Assembly (NCBI GenBank): GCA_014529385.2
Contig: CM043961.1
Location: 11,764,478-11,828,477, forward strand
Direction: 5' to 3'
Source of the DNA: Adiantum capillus-veneris
Lineage: Eukaryota; Streptophyta; Polypodiopsida; Polypodiales; Pteridaceae
DNA: 64,000 nt
Below, in pieces: positions 47,773-60,194 of this stretch. The notes beneath the pieces are model-generated. The model was not told the DNA's origin. It ran no database searches and worked only from the letters and a program-made list of their open reading frames with translations. A program made the position numbers and the translations under genes. Every line of letters starts with the position of its first letter. Position 1 is the first letter of the stretch.

Positions 47773-49352
47773 CTGTTTTAACTTATATAATAAGACATAA
47801 ATGAACTTTTACATTTAAAAGACAGCTGGCTCTAGAGAAAAGGCAAAAATTAGTACAAAAACAACTCGCACTTAGAATTATCTTTGTACATGGTATATGA
47901 GAATAAAGCCACATTCTAGTATACAATGATAGTTATCCAATACAGAATTACTTCCCAAGTGGTAGGAGGTAGTGTACTGTCACACAGACAATAGCTTTAA
48001 GCCAAAAAAAATTCCAAGAAACGATAGAGTCCTCACCTGCATTCATCCAAAAAAGACAACAGATTCGTTAGCCTTGGATGTGTATTACAGGTGTCAACGA
48101 ACTATATCAGTTGTTATCCATGTCCAACTTACAACTCTTTTTAACTTTAAACCACTGTCCAAAGTGTTCATTTCTTTCAGTTCTTTAGTTTTTACTGTAA
48201 AAAAAGTTCATTATCTCATTTATTGTTGGAAGTAATTATATGTATGGTTCTTTTATAGCCCAATTTTTATAAAACCTTAAATAGATATTTAACATATATA
48301 TCATTTTGATCAAAAGGCCATCCCCCTTTTGATCCAAGTGTCCTATTTTAGCCCATAGGTTAGTTTTTCAAATATTGCTTTGTCATATTGTCAAGCCCTA
48401 ATTCCTCTTTTACAAGTACCAAAAAGCATAAAGTAACCTAATTAACAACTTGAGATATGTATCCAAAAAAACACATTGTTGGGTTAAAGCATCAATTTGG
48501 CTAAGCAAAAACCAAAACTTGTAGGCCCACATGGGTATACCGAATCCGACTTACCTCAATCTGTATGTGTTGTGATAGATAAGAGAGAAATCTATCAAAT
48601 CTATTCTAGCTTAAAACTAATTACACACTAGTAAACAACCTTACAAAATGGCATTTTTTAAGCGGCAGAATAGCTTGATATGAACCTGGTGTCAACGTTT
48701 TATCCCAATTTATGTAAAGCATATTCCCCACAGCTTGTTTCACATTATATTCATCCTTTGGGGCCAACATTGTCATTACCATGTCAACCAAAATTTTAAG
48801 TTGCGTAGTAGCAAGACAGACCAGAGTTACAGCAGTATCAAGTACCACAACATCCCTTTATTTAGTTATCCGAACACGGCATTATCTAGCACCAGGACTA
48901 TGATTATGCAAGGGTTTCTAGAAGCTTTAACCACAATGCATTAAGGCAATATACAAGTTTACCAATTGCTTTTGGGTCATAACCCACTGTTATGAAAAAC
49001 CAACTTCCTACCATAAAAAAGGCAGAAAAACATAAGTAATTAGCGTGATCAATATGGATTAAAAGACCATTGATCCCCTCAATGATCATCATCAATTTTA
49101 TCAGAAAAAACGGGTATTGCAAGAAATAGTTTTTTCACCATCCATCCTTACAACAATCAATTCATGCACAGTATGCAATCGCGGCATAATATCCAAAAAA
49201 ACCAGGTCAAGCAAGGCAGTAACTTCACGAATAGCATAAAACAAACTAAACTCGTCATAGTAACAAGACAGTAAAAAAACATTATTGTATGTCATCAAGG
49301 TATTATTAACAAGGAGAATACCATCCTCAGACGGTAGTTCAACAACCTCCAT
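47770..49352 (-). repeat. Array unit 1, the most diverged unit with the longest frames
   Basis: Its minus-strand start is ATG at 49352 (MEVVELPSEDGILLVNNTL), about 70 bases downstream of the promoter motif. Frames 49352-49101, 49122-48904 and 48848-48621 follow, separated by a slip in a T run near 49105 and by a possible acceptor near 48900. The end of the unit is the conserved module at 48033 and the AGCTGTTTT boundary at 47770. The encoded sequence (SCYYDEFSLFYAIREVTALL; NAKQ-type segment DEYNVKQAVGNML) matches no family I know. It could be the founder gene of the array. Confidence 0.5.
48033..48133 (-). repeat. Conserved module copy 5 (minus-strand exon-like core)
   Basis: Minus-strand reading gives DTCNTHPRLTNLLSFLDEC and ends GAATGCAG|GTGAGGAC. 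Confidence 0.78.
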
Positions 49353-49418
49353 AGTTGCACAGTGTCAAAGCCCTCACACCTCACTTTGAAATACACACGC
49401 AGAGAGAAAAATACCCAC

Positions 49419-49460
49419 ATACTAAGTGAGGGGTCAAAGCTCCTTCACCTTTTATAGCTC
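49419..49460 (-). promoter_or_regulatory. TATA-box promoter of array unit 1
   Basis: A textbook GAGCTATAAAAGG (minus strand, 49448-49460) sits about 27 bases upstream of CCCCTCACTTAGTATG, the likely transcription start. The first ATG in good frame is at 49352. Confidence 0.65.
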
Positions 49461-49565
49461 ATCCGATATGCTCGAGGTGAGAAGATGCCCCACAATCAGA
49501 GTAATTAGTGGCTACAGGTTCCCAAGCCGCCTCATGGCCACCCCTGCTCGCGTATTGGGGGTTGA

Positions 49566-49566
<1 letters not shown>

Positions 49567-49655
<89 letters not shown>
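49567..49655 (+). repeat. (GA)n(TG)n compound microsatellite
   Basis: About 27 GA units followed directly by about 17 TG units. Confidence 0.95.
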
Positions 49656-49657
<2 letters not shown>

Positions 49658-49927
49658 GAGTTAGCAGTAGGCTGCGGTGTGTAGCAGTACAGTTAAGGGG
49701 GACAGAGAGAGTGAGGGCGTGAAGTGTTAGGGTAGCAATGAAAGACACGGTCCTTACATAATAACTTTAGGGGTGGGTACCCATGTGAAGATAGAAGGGA
49801 GAGGGTTGCCCCCCCAAAAAAACCCATACAATATTTTTAGGGTACAACTTAGGAAAATAAACCAAAGTAAATAGTAACCCTTGAGAAGGGAAAAAAAATT
49901 ATAATTCAACTGTTAGATAAGTACACA

Positions 49928-49930
<3 letters not shown>

Positions 49931-50026
<96 letters not shown>

Positions 50027-50353
50027 ACGCACGCACGCACGCACGCGTGTGTGCAATTAAAGAGAGTAGAGAACTCAATGTAAACTCTAGAAGAACTCTT
50101 CATTATGCATTAGAAATGAGAGATTACAAGCCTCTTATGCAGGCATCATACAGGATGACAATGAAACCTCACCATATACATCATCATCCTAAGTGGAAAG
50201 CTACACATGCGATCATACAATATCCATGCAATTACTCCTCTATGATGCCTATATAAGAGGCTTGTAATCGCTCATTTCTAATCAAGAGTACTTCTAGGGT
50301 TTAGCTCTACACCCTTTGACAACACTCACACACACACACACACACACACACAC
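49931..50353. mobile_element. Fold-back element with (TG)n and (CA)n ends
   Basis: Arms 50082-50150 and 50241-50302 are inverted copies (about 90% match over the best 42 bp) around a 90-bp loop. Outside the left arm is a long (TG)n/(CG) tract (49931-50051) and outside the right arm a (CA)n tract (about 50328-50353), which are complementary too. The whole is a roughly 420-bp hairpin-forming unit, MITE-like, without coding capacity. No target duplication could be fixed within the simple-sequence ends. Confidence 0.7.
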
Positions 50354-53300
50354 CATGAATGCTACACTCTCTAATACTTCCTAGCCCTATAGGCTATGCA
50401 TCGCACCCTATTCCATTCCATATGTGTGTATGTAAAGAGAGTTCTTGTAGGTACATAGCAATATTGCAAGTAAATTGTGTGTGAGAGAGGTTGAGGGTAG
50501 TGGTTGAGAGGAAGTAGGAGATTGCCTTGCAATGGCACCTCTCCAATAGCTTCTCCTCTCCAATTGGTCAATGTTTCTCTTCCAATCAAGGATCTCTCAC
50601 ATTTGTGAGATATTCCCATGCTCTAGTCGGGTCACATGCTCTTCGCTCTTGGGATGATTGACAATTTAAAGAATGTGTGTCACATGCATGATACTATATG
50701 CAACAACAAAGCATGGTAAAATTCTTCTACAACATTATACTTGGTTGGTGGAAAGTGCTCCCAAAGTCAAGGAATAATTTCAAGTGAAAACCAACAGCTT
50801 GCACAATATCCAATACCTGATGGAATGATACAAAGTTAAGTAGGGGTATTTTGTGGACTACACATTGGTAAGAAGAATCACAAAAATTCCTCTCCTACTA
50901 AGTCTGGTGAAGGTGCCAAGTTGACTGCTCGCAATGCTAAAAATTCTAGTCTGTAATCAACCACCTACATTCAAGGTTGATTAGGAGATTCCTCAATTAT
51001 CTCTCAATGAAGTATGAAGAAGTGTATCATTTTTCAAGTGGTTTGGGAGAAGTAATTAAAAGTGACTTTTAATAGTTACCACACTTTCATAGGTAGTTCA
51101 AACACTTTTAGTTGGCTCACCTTATCCATGTATTCTAAAGCAATTTCAAGTGGTTTCTAGAGGCACTTGAAAATAATTTAGGCAGTCTACTAAAGCACTA
51201 TAAAGTAGTATGCAAAACCACTTTACAGCAATTTGTAAACCCGTTTCTAAAGAATCAAACCTTTTTTTGCATATTTTTTTGTGTCTTTCTTATATCTTGT
51301 ATAGGTATCACATAATCTAATTTTTATTCTCTTAGTGTCTCACATTGATCCTCAGTTTTTCCACATTGTATCAAAGTGATCCTATCCTACATATTTTGCA
51401 CATAGTATCATAACGATTTGAGAACCTAGCTAGAGAGAACTTGAGCGAGAGAATAAATCCCCATTGATTAAATCTACAAAACCTACACTTGGAAGGAGGT
51501 GAAAAGCTCAATTGGAGAACCCATGCTTTTGGAGATAGCATGGAAGACAAGGATCTCTCTACAATCATCATCAACACTCAAGGAAGACAAGGAATACATC
51601 GGCGTAACCATAACGAACATCAACACACTCATGAAGTAACATCTTCTATGTAAGAGAAGGCTATTTCTTTCGTAAGATAGAGAAAGAAGAAGAGGTAGAA
51701 GCTCGCTAATATCTATTCTTGTTAATATTCAAGTAATGGACATGTGAACAAGCATTGCAAGAAGAGGCAAGGTGATTTGCTAGGAAACATCTAGTTTTGG
51801 AGTTGGAGGCTCACAAAGGTTCGAGGTTGACAATTTACCACTCTCCATTCATGGGAATTCTACAAGCTAAATCAATGTTAGAAAAAGACTTCAAGATTGA
51901 AATTGAAGCCTAGTTTTGGAAGAAGCTTGGGAAGCAATGAGGTAGCAATTTCTCAAGCAAGGAAACTAGGCCCAATGGGGCAATTATTTTTGGTTTATGC
52001 AAGTGTGTGTGAATCATCCCAGACTCCTTCATTGGGGGGCAAGTGGATTCTATTATTTTCATTGTTGATTTTTGGTAGGTACATTTGAGGAAAGATCATC
52101 CTCTCTTTCCCAAATAAGTATGGCCAAAGCGTGTTATTTGTTTCTTCCTCAATAGGCAACTTGAAGAAGAAGATAAGCAATCACAAGGTGTTGTTGCATG
52201 TACAAAGAACTTAGAATGAACGTTGAAGGGGGGTTGAAGGAGGTGAAACAACCAGAAGGATATGTTGTTGTAGGTACAAGATGAAAATCAAGGAAGAGTT
52301 TGCAGGAGTGAAGCAAGATTCAAGCTCTTGGGGGATGGAAAATAGATGCCTCAAAAAATCTTGAAGAGATCCATCAAGTCCACATGGATCCTCAAAGGAA
52401 GGATATATTAAAGTGGAAAATGCTTCAAAGATACTGCAAGAGTTGAGGGAAGGTGTTGGAGATGCAAGCAGCCACCATCTCCCGTCATAATCCATGCTTA
52501 TTTGGAGATGAATCAAAACTTGAGGGAAGGTGTTGAAGATTCAAAGTTCAACTTATCTCTTTTTCCTTGGATAGTTCACAGAGATGCTCTCTTATGGTAT
52601 CGAAGTGATGATGTCCTACATATTTCAACAATTCATGTGTGTTAAAGTTTAAAACCCATTATTGGACCATAGGAACCAAAAAAAGGTTTGCTAATATCAA
52701 GAATTCTAAAGCCATAAGACACTCAACCGCCATTATAGAACTCAAAATACAAATAGAAACAATATAATTGGTGAGGAGCTCGAAACCAAAGGGACCAGAG
52801 AGTAGCACATTTAGCACCATGAAGCAAGAAGGATAAAGTTTACTTGCCAGTGGCAACACGACAAAATTCATTAGAACATACTTTATGTTGTTGGAAGGTA
52901 GGTGTAGTAATCAATGAATGCTAATGTCACCTTGTAGTAATCAATGAATCGTAATGTCATAACTATTTGATTCACTCTTAAAGGTTCAAAACTTTAAATT
53001 ACATCTAAAATATGGCCTAAAATTTGAGATTTCCTGGACATAGGTCCACCCTCTTTCCAAAATATGAAGACCTAGGTACAAATATGAATCACTTTAGAAC
53101 TCAAGCCACATCCATCAAGAAAAGAGTGATCTAGTGAAGAGAAGACCAGGCATTGAGGAATAGGAAAAGCTAGCAACACAAATCATTAGGTAAAGCAAGT
53201 AGCGCTACTATGGTTTTAGATGTGTAAAAGTCTCTCATACTTATTGCTTGTTTACTAATATCTTTCTTAAAACAATATTGAGAAATTGATGCCATATGAA

Positions 53301-54387
53301 TAGACAAAAGTTTCTTGTTCAAGTCAGAGATGCCAGGTCCTTTTTTGTGTTTATCCCTTAATATATTTTAACAAGTAAAGATATTCCATTTTTACTGACG
53401 CTTGGTCTAGGGGAGAACAGATCTTTCACACCTTAGGAACAATCCCAAGAGCATCAAAGAAATATCTAATGGTTCTTGTTTTGAGGAGAGAGAGAGACTC
53501 GAACTCTTTGTCGAGGGAACTGAAATGACCCAGTCACACACACACGCGCGCGCGCGAACAATCCATTAGGTCAAAGATCTATTCGACTAGTCTTGAACTC
53601 AAGACGTGTTAACTCTGTCTTGCATCTGCGTACTCTTCCAACATGCAACACTACCATTCTTCCACCCTCTTCTCGAGGAGCACTATTATCAGAGACAAAG
53701 TGTTGCTCATGCCATCAACATTGTAGCAGGTCAAAACATCACCCGGCACACAAACCTCTCCTGTTATTGATCCAGCTTGCTTCACCACTTTCAAAAGCAC
53801 ACCATTTAACCAGCTTGCGTGAAGCAAGCACAGCAGTACCCATCAAACACCTATCCCATTGAATCAGCCCACTAATGACCCTCTAGATAGCTCTCCTGCA
53901 TGTTGCACATTCACACGTGATACTTTCTACAAAATTTAACAGTGTGCAAACCAACCGTGAAGTAAGTAAGACTCCACAAATCAATGGTTGCCACACCATT
54001 TGACATAAGCACATATAGTGATACGCCAAGGAATCAAACCAACCTCGTACCCTCCTGTTTCTCTTGCCAACCGACAAAAAGGACATCAAAAAGCTTTCAA
54101 GATCTTAAACAGTCTTTCATCAAAAGTAAAAAGAGGCATCCAAACCACAAACTAAACACTGTCATATGGATTAAGACTAGAATCTACATAGCTAGCTAGA
54201 ACATGGCAAACCAAGCAAAACCAAGTCGGGAGATTCCTTACATGCTCGTACTGCAATCAAAGCTAACCAATGTAACGTAAGATAGGATAGGTTGTCTGAG
54301 GTCCACATGTTTTCAATGCATGATTCCAAAACCTGCCACCTGCAGCCTACAATGTTTAGTTGACTGTCAATGCCAGCAGCCTCCAAA
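50354..54387. other. No gene recognised
   Basis: Only short frames without domains. A diverged primer-site-like sequence (TTGTATCAAAGTGATCC, 51366) and a similar GGTATCGAAGTGATG (52596) bound an AT-rich segment and may be relics of a small LTR element. An alternating (AC)n(GC)n tract lies at 53534-53556. The remainder holds nothing I can name. Confidence 0.5.
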
Positions 54388-55092
54388 TCACCAATAGTCT
54401 CCACATGAACAGAACCCTTCTTTGAAATGGTGGAACCGGGTTGCATCTCGCACAATGATCTCGCGCTTATAGATATAGGCGAAATATTTAGTGGCAACAT
54501 GGCAGTCATTACATACACGAAGATTTTTGATGACCCTCATGGGAGCCCTAGGCGGAAGGCTTATGTGACCTAAAGCCATGGCAAGCCTTTCACTGTGATG
54601 CTGAAGAGCGTGTTCCTTCTCTGACTCTGGTATATCACGCAAAACACAGCGCAAATCTGCCACATAACCTGCATCCTTCATCAATCCGAGCATTCTCTGT
54701 AGCTCTACACGAATTTCTTTATTCCGTGGATGTGACTTGTCATCCACAAGAAAAGTGTTCAGCTGACCTTGAATCTCAATTCGACTCCATCCAGGCTCTT
54801 TTTTCAAGCCCCTAGCTTCCATTAGCGCTCGAATCTTTGCTTTATCCTCAAACCTGCTGCTTGAGGCATAGCTGTTTGATAGCATTATAGAACCAGTAGA
54901 GCTCAGAGGCCCCATCCGCGGAGCAGGGCTGACAGTTGACCGTGTGTGGTTATGAGTTGAGCATCCACAAGATAGGGGCGCCCACAATTTTGTACTAGGC
55001 TGCAATGGTGTACTGCCCGTCATAGAACCACACCCCTCATGGACAGGTAATGCAGAAGCTGGAGCCACATCATCCATATCCCTTGAATACAT
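54388..55092 (-). pseudogene. PPR protein C-terminal fragment with E/E+ and DYW deaminase domains
   Basis: DYW-class PPR proteins edit organelle transcripts (C-to-U, in some lineages U-to-C). The last 170 residues are typical: an E/E+ stretch (YASSSRFEDKAKIRALME, KKEPGWSRIEIQG), the zinc and active-site His-Glu in HSERLAMALG, CNDC, and the C-terminal FKEGFCSCGDYW followed by a stop. No PPR repeats precede it; the first 65 residues (MYSRDMDDVAPASALPVHEG) are unrelated and continue no motif. This is therefore a gene fragment or a retained last exon. The deaminase residues themselves look intact. Expression cannot be judged. Confidence 0.88.
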
Positions 55093-55439
55093 GTGCGAAT
55101 GCTGCTGAAAAAGAGCAGGTATTAAAAGACTCGCTCTGCAATGTCACAGCACCTAAACAAACGCAAACATCCACACCACAAGTCAACCTTCCATCAAAGC
55201 TGCACAATATACCGAATACCTCTTCGTCGAGACATGGTGTGAACATTGAATCTGCCATTTTGAAAAAATCATCTCCCCAAGGCTTGGTACTGCATCATAC
55301 AAAGAAACTTTAAACATTAGATGGATGTCACAAGGAGCACTTAGGTTTATTTAAAAAAGAAACTGAGCAGTTGTAAACTCCATTCCATGTCTCTTGTATC
55401 TACTTCTTATAGGCTCAAAACTTTTGTTTCCTTGGTATT

Positions 55440-55835
55440 TGCTCCTTAACTCAAATTTAGAGAGAGCCCGTGAAATGCTTCAGAAGAAGGAGCAGCTCAG
55501 AACAAAAATGTCGGAGATAGAACGTGTCACAAACTGATGACGTAGCAGTACAGACAGCTGATGACGTGGCAGTACGGACAGATCCGTACACTGTGCTGAC
55601 ATGCTGACGAGGACTGCTGTACAGATTTCCATTGAAAGCATTGGCAGATGCTGACTTTTGAGTTTACAGCTTTCCATGTAATAGCTTTTGAGTTTGAAGG
55701 CCAAGGGCCTAAAAATATGAACCCAGGGGCACTTACTCTCCAATCTAGAGGACCCTTGGTCTTTGTACTTTGCTCAAGCATTGATATAAAAATAAATACC
55801 AAAAGGGGCGCCAGATTTGGGGCCAATACCCTGGG
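55440..55835 (-). repeat. Repeat R, inverted copy left of the gag remnant
   Basis: Read on the minus strand it starts GGCCCCAAATCTGGCGCCCC and continues through TTAGGCCCTTGGCC, ACTCAAAAGC and CCACGTCATCAG. The same landmarks appear in the same order on the plus strand at 58920-59220, so the two are inverted copies flanking the gag remnant. Confidence 0.75.
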
Positions 55836-56052
55836 CACGGAACTACGGTGGGCCATGTTGACTCTATTTTAAGTAGTAGTAAAATTTGTGAAGTCTTTTT
55901 CTCGTGTGGCGTGCCATATTTCCGACGTGGGGTGTCCAAGTTTGTTACAACAATCTCAGAGCTCATGCGATTTTCCTTCCACCGGAAAATCCGATCCTTT
56001 TACCACGATACACATGGTTTCAAATGATGAATCCCGCAAGAATTAGACGAAC

Positions 56053-57482
56053 CACCCGACAATTCCGGATCAGGTCAAAGTACGGGAAATTCTAATGGGC
56101 AATCAAAACAAGAGTACAGGCCTCCGCGGCCTACGGAGTATGAACAAGTGGAGATGCTACGTCAACAGCAAGTTGATGTGTGTGCTAAGCAGATGCTACA
56201 ATATTTAGAGGATCCCCAATACACGAAATTTTTGACCCAGCACCCGATTGATGGAATGCATTCCCAATGGCGTATGGCCATCGATTTACCATTAAAGTCC
56301 GCATTGAAGAAACCACCTGTCCCGCGGATGTACACTGGAGATGAACTTGATGATGTGATTAAACGACAAGTCAGCCAAATATTGAAGACCATGAAGCATT
56401 CAAAAAGACGCAGCAAGGGAACAGATTACCCCGGTTATTTAGGTCGACGGTCTTCTTTTGCAAATGCACGAAAATCCAAGAAGCGTGTACGCTTCGATGG
56501 TGTTTCCAATTCGTCCTCATCTTCTTCTGATAGTTCCAACAGCTCTTCCTCTTCTGATTCCAATGATGCGGACCGAAAGGGCAAGAAACAGCGAAAGACC
56601 CAAAGATATGGAAAGAACAAGAAGACCAAGAAAAGTTAATTCCATCAAAGATTTTCTAGCAGTTTTGAGAAGGATTCATCCTCTTTTGAGAGTTCGGACT
56701 CTCATGACCGTATGTTTTATTCAAAGAGGAAACATTTTTATAGAGCCAATCAATACGACTTTCTCGAAGATGAGAGCAAGAAGACCAAAGAATTCAAGGA
56801 GGGTGGACAAGCATTAAAACTTAATACCTTTTCAGGTTTTTGCGATGCGCACAAGACCCTCGCTTTTATTCAACAATTTGACAGAGCTTTTATTGGAGGG
56901 CGCTATTTAGAGCACTCCATGATTAGAAGGGCAGCTTCCTATTTGAAAGGAAATACACGGACATGGTGGTCCACTCTTTTGTTACAAAAAGAAGCACCGA
57001 CAAAGTGATAAAAATTCAAGAGACTTTTTATTTCCTCGTGGCTCACTCAAGAGTACGAACATGACGTGATTACCGCCGGGAATCATCTTCAGATGGCCAA
57101 GGCAGATACTCTGGATACTTATTGCAAGAGATTTTGGGATGTTTTTCTTCTTGCCTCATCTTTTAAAAAGATGAGTTTTAAGCAACAAATCGGGTAATTT
57201 TGTTGTGGACTTCCCAAAGAGATACAAGATTATTACTTGTTACAAAAATCTAAATCCATACAGCAACTGATGGGACATGCTAAGCAAGGGTTTGCTATGC
57301 ATTCAGATAACTTAACTTATTCAACAGATCAACTTTTTGATGACGGAAGAAGAGGAAAAAAAGATACACGTCCACGATTGATTGAGGAACAGAAAGACGA
57401 ATACCTCAAGACGGGGAAGTGCTTTGATTGTGGGGAACAAGGACATATATATGCACGGTGCCTCAAAAAGGCACAAGAATGA
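56053..57482 (+). pseudogene. Ty3/gypsy-like gag remnant (gag only)
   Basis: One frame runs from about 56053 to TGA at 57480-57482 with in-frame stops at 56637 (TAA), 57006 (TGA), 57009 (TAA) and near 57196 (TAA). It has a basic, serine-rich N-terminal half (RKSKKRVRF, SSSSSSDSSNSS), a gag core similar to elements 1 and 2 (EFKEGGQALKLNTFSG, TLAFIQQFDRAF, TWWSTLL) and a CCHC knuckle (CFDCGEQGHIYARC). No protease, reverse transcriptase or integrase follows. It is a distant relative of the gypsy family above, either decayed or a gag-only non-autonomous derivative. Confidence 0.88.
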
Positions 57483-58139
57483 GAACGAATGACAGACTGA
57501 AATAGAACTCGGCGAGAAGATACTCGCTCTAGAACAGACAATGGAATTTGTTTTATGACTTTATGAAAAAAATTGAAATAGGAATTCTCGAAGATGACTC
57601 TAATTTATGTATAGAATTAATGTGTCTAGAAGGTCTGTGTACTAATAACATGTGAAATCGAGAATGAGATGGTAAGGAATTTCCATATGAATGCAATTAG
57701 GAGCAGTGACAGCTCAAGAATGAACCCACTCAAGATTGAAGATAAGAAACATGAATTTTGAATGATGATCAATGATGAATGAGATGACTGGATACTGTGG
57801 TGAGCGTATCAAGAGTTCCCGAGGAATAAGATGGCTACACAGGGATAAGATGACTACACTGAATGATTGAAACACTAAGTTCAATATGAACTAAGTGTGT
57901 GATTGATGAACTGAAATTCCCAAAAATCTGATCTTGAGTACTCACTCGTGTGATTGTGTTTGAACTTTGAGTGCAAGATTGAAAGACAAAATGAAACAGG
58001 CCCATAGGGCAGTAGGCCTTGGGTTTCACCCAAAATTCTTTACTTTAGACACACACACAGAGCACTTTTGAGAGGTGAGGGGAATTAACACTTAAGCACA
58101 CACACGGCTCGGAAGCTAGAATATTCCGAGCGGACGCCA
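57483..58139. other. No gene recognised
   Basis: Follows the gag remnant where pol would be expected. The sequence has repeated GAATGATG/TGAATGA-like words but no frame. Confidence 0.5.
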
Positions 58140-58800
58140 ACAACCTGTAGGCCCCAAAATTGGCGCCCCTTTCGATATTTCTTTTTAACTTTAAGAGGGT
58201 AAGTTACAAGAAGAGTCATGGGAATTCTTTACCTGTATCCAACTAAATACCATCTGTTCTGGCAAAATTTCAATAGCATAACAACCCCAAAACTTGCCCG
58301 AAACCAATTCCCCTGCTGGAACTCACTTCCACCGACATAAACCCTCTGATTTCTGCCCAAAAACACTATTCAGCACGCTGTATTTACTGGTTTTTGCCCT
58401 GTTTTCAACCCTAAACAATCCCCAAACTATCCTCTAACAGAGGGACGCTGTTCCCAATGGTTCTGACGTCCTTATGGTTGAAAAACAATCAAAATACAGA
58501 GCATAACCAACGCTGAAAACGCACCTGTACCGTGAGGTTATCACCCTCACCGGTGCATGCTTTTGAAGCAACAGTTAGCTACTCCCGTTCCTGCTCAGAG
58601 AGGCTCTTGCCTCAGCAAAAACACATATAACCACACAGTTGTACATGAGTCAAATGAAGAGCCCTCTTGTGGAGCATCACATTACTGCACGTAGGGAAGA
58701 GAGAGAGCAGTGTGAGGTGTGCAGCCTGCAGGACATGACTTCTTACACCACATTGTACATGAGAGGGAAAGCTTGCAATCAATAGCTCTTAACCTGTGAC
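58140..58800 (+). repeat. Repeat S, copy 1
   Basis: It starts GGCCCCAAAATTGGCGCCCC and ends near CTCTTAACCTGTGA. Landmarks (AGAGGCTCTTGCCTC, ACAGTTGTACAT, GTACATGAGAGGGAAAG) recur in order at 61715-62455. The first 40 bases are shared with repeat R, so R and S appear to be variants of one family. Confidence 0.78.
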
Positions 58801-58919
58801 TATCACAAGACGGGCACCACGTGCCAATAGAAAAGAACAGACTTTTACCACTTCAATAACAACTGAACTAAAAGAGAGAGACAACACGCGACACGGAGTG
58901 GCGGAATTCCACCCCAAAG

Positions 58920-59220
58920 AGTATTGGCCCCAAACCTTGGCGCCCCTTTCGGTGTTTCATTATATTGCATCAACACAGTACAAGCCGGTACTCCACACTC
59001 TGCACCTTCGCCAGGAAGCATGCCAGAGAATGAGCCCTAGCCTCATATTTAAAAGCCCTTGGCCTGAAAAGCAGTTACAGTAAAAAGCCTTTAAAACTCA
59101 AAAGCTTCTAGTCCAAAAGCAAAGCCAAAAACTACCAACGTAATCTACGAAAATCCGTACAGCCTACCACGTCATCAGTCAACGCCAAACGCGGAAATAC
59201 GTACAACCTGCCACGTCATC
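58920..59220 (+). repeat. Repeat R, copy right of the gag remnant
   Basis: Plus-strand partner of the inverted copy at 55440-55835, with the GGCCCCAAACCTTGGCGCCC start and CCACGTCATC motifs. Confidence 0.75.
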
Positions 59221-59254
59221 ATGCCAACGCAATTTTCAAAAACTTTCCTACATC

Positions 59255-59371
59255 CCTTAGGGTTAGGGTTAGGGTTTCTGCAATTTTAGGGTTAGGGTTT
59301 GCAAATTTTAGGGTTGAGGTTTCCAAAATTAGGATGTTTAGCAGTTAGGGTTTCTGGCCGAAATTAGGGTT
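59255..59371 (+). repeat. Interstitial telomere-like repeat
   Basis: Degenerate TTAGGG/TTTAGGG words (TTAGGGTTAGGGTTAGGG, then scattered TTTAGGGTTAGGGTTT and AATTAGGGTTAAGG). The plant telomere unit is TTTAGGG; the mixture with TTAGGG and the interruptions indicate an old interstitial tract rather than a chromosome end. Confidence 0.8.
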
Positions 59372-59544
59372 AAGGTTTCTGCTCTCAGACAACCACGTCG
59401 TCTGTAAGTTGACTCCATTCTTTAGGCTTTGACACGTCAGCAGTTTGTTACATCTCCCCTTCTTGAAAGAGAGTAATCATCCGCGATTACATCATATCTG
59501 TAAGTTAGCTCAAAAATTTCCGAGGGACAATCAGTTTGCTCTCT

Positions 59545-59642
59545 TTTTATTAAGGAGTTAGCTTCTCCTTTCTGCTCTTTTGATCAAGGAGTTAGCTTCT
59601 CCTTTCGACTGTTTTGATCAAGGAGTTAGCTTCTCCTTTCGT
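59545..59642 (+). repeat. 33-bp tandem repeat, three copies
   Basis: Three copies of AAGGAGTTAGCTTCTCCTTT separated by short TTTTGATC-type spacers. The word GGAG-TTAGCTT-CTCC is itself a small hairpin. Confidence 0.88.
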
Positions 59643-59852
59643 CCAGATCGGAACTCTTGATAATCGGGCGTAGTAAAATTAGCCATCACACCCAGACCGT
59701 AATGATCTTCCACGAGTGCCTTGATGCACTAAAATTACATACCCAGGCAATCTCATCCAATTAGGAATATTCAGTAGTTGGCACTTCACAATGCAACACA
59801 AATGCTCACATATGCATGTTACAAGACCTAGAAACATAAAGCCGCCGATGAA

Positions 59853-60190
59853 CACTCCTCCCGCATAACCTAACAAGGTCCGGGCCGGGAGATATTCAAC
59901 GACTCCCTCATCACTCCTCCCGCATAACCTAAAAAGGTCCGGGCCGCGAGATATAGAGGCCTTTTACAACCAAACGCCCCCCAGACCGCAGCCTGCGTTG
60001 TTTGGAGGTGTTGAGAGTGACCACTGCTCAGACTTCTTAATACTCCTCCCGCATAACCATCCAGGTCCGGGCCAGGAGTCACAACAACAATTATTTTACA
60101 AGCATACAACCAAACGCTCCCCAGGAATCGGCCTGCGTCGTTTGGAAGTTTTCTAGCATACAACGGAACGCTCCCCAGGCATCGGCCTGA
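59853..60190 (-). repeat. Interspersed pair of hairpin repeats
   Basis: Type 1 (ACTCCTCCCGCATAACC ... AGGTCCGGGCC) occurs at 59853-59891, 59913-59950 and 60042-60078. Type 2 (CCAAACGC ... GCGTYGTTTGG, a self-complementary arm pair) occurs at 59970-60005 and 60110-60145 with a partial copy at 60158-60190. On the minus strand the types read as peptides GYAGGV and QTTQA(x)WGAFGC, but this is probably incidental. Confidence 0.78.
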
Positions 60191-60194
60191 TGAG

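Noticed and set aside
59255-59371. Chromosome end
   Set aside because: The telomere-like words are degenerate, mixed TTAGGG/TTTAGGG, short, and flanked on both sides by ordinary repeat DNA.
59870-60163. Protein with repeated GYAGGV and WGAFGC peptides
   Set aside because: The peptide repeats follow directly from DNA hairpin repeats and no start, splice site or domain supports a gene.
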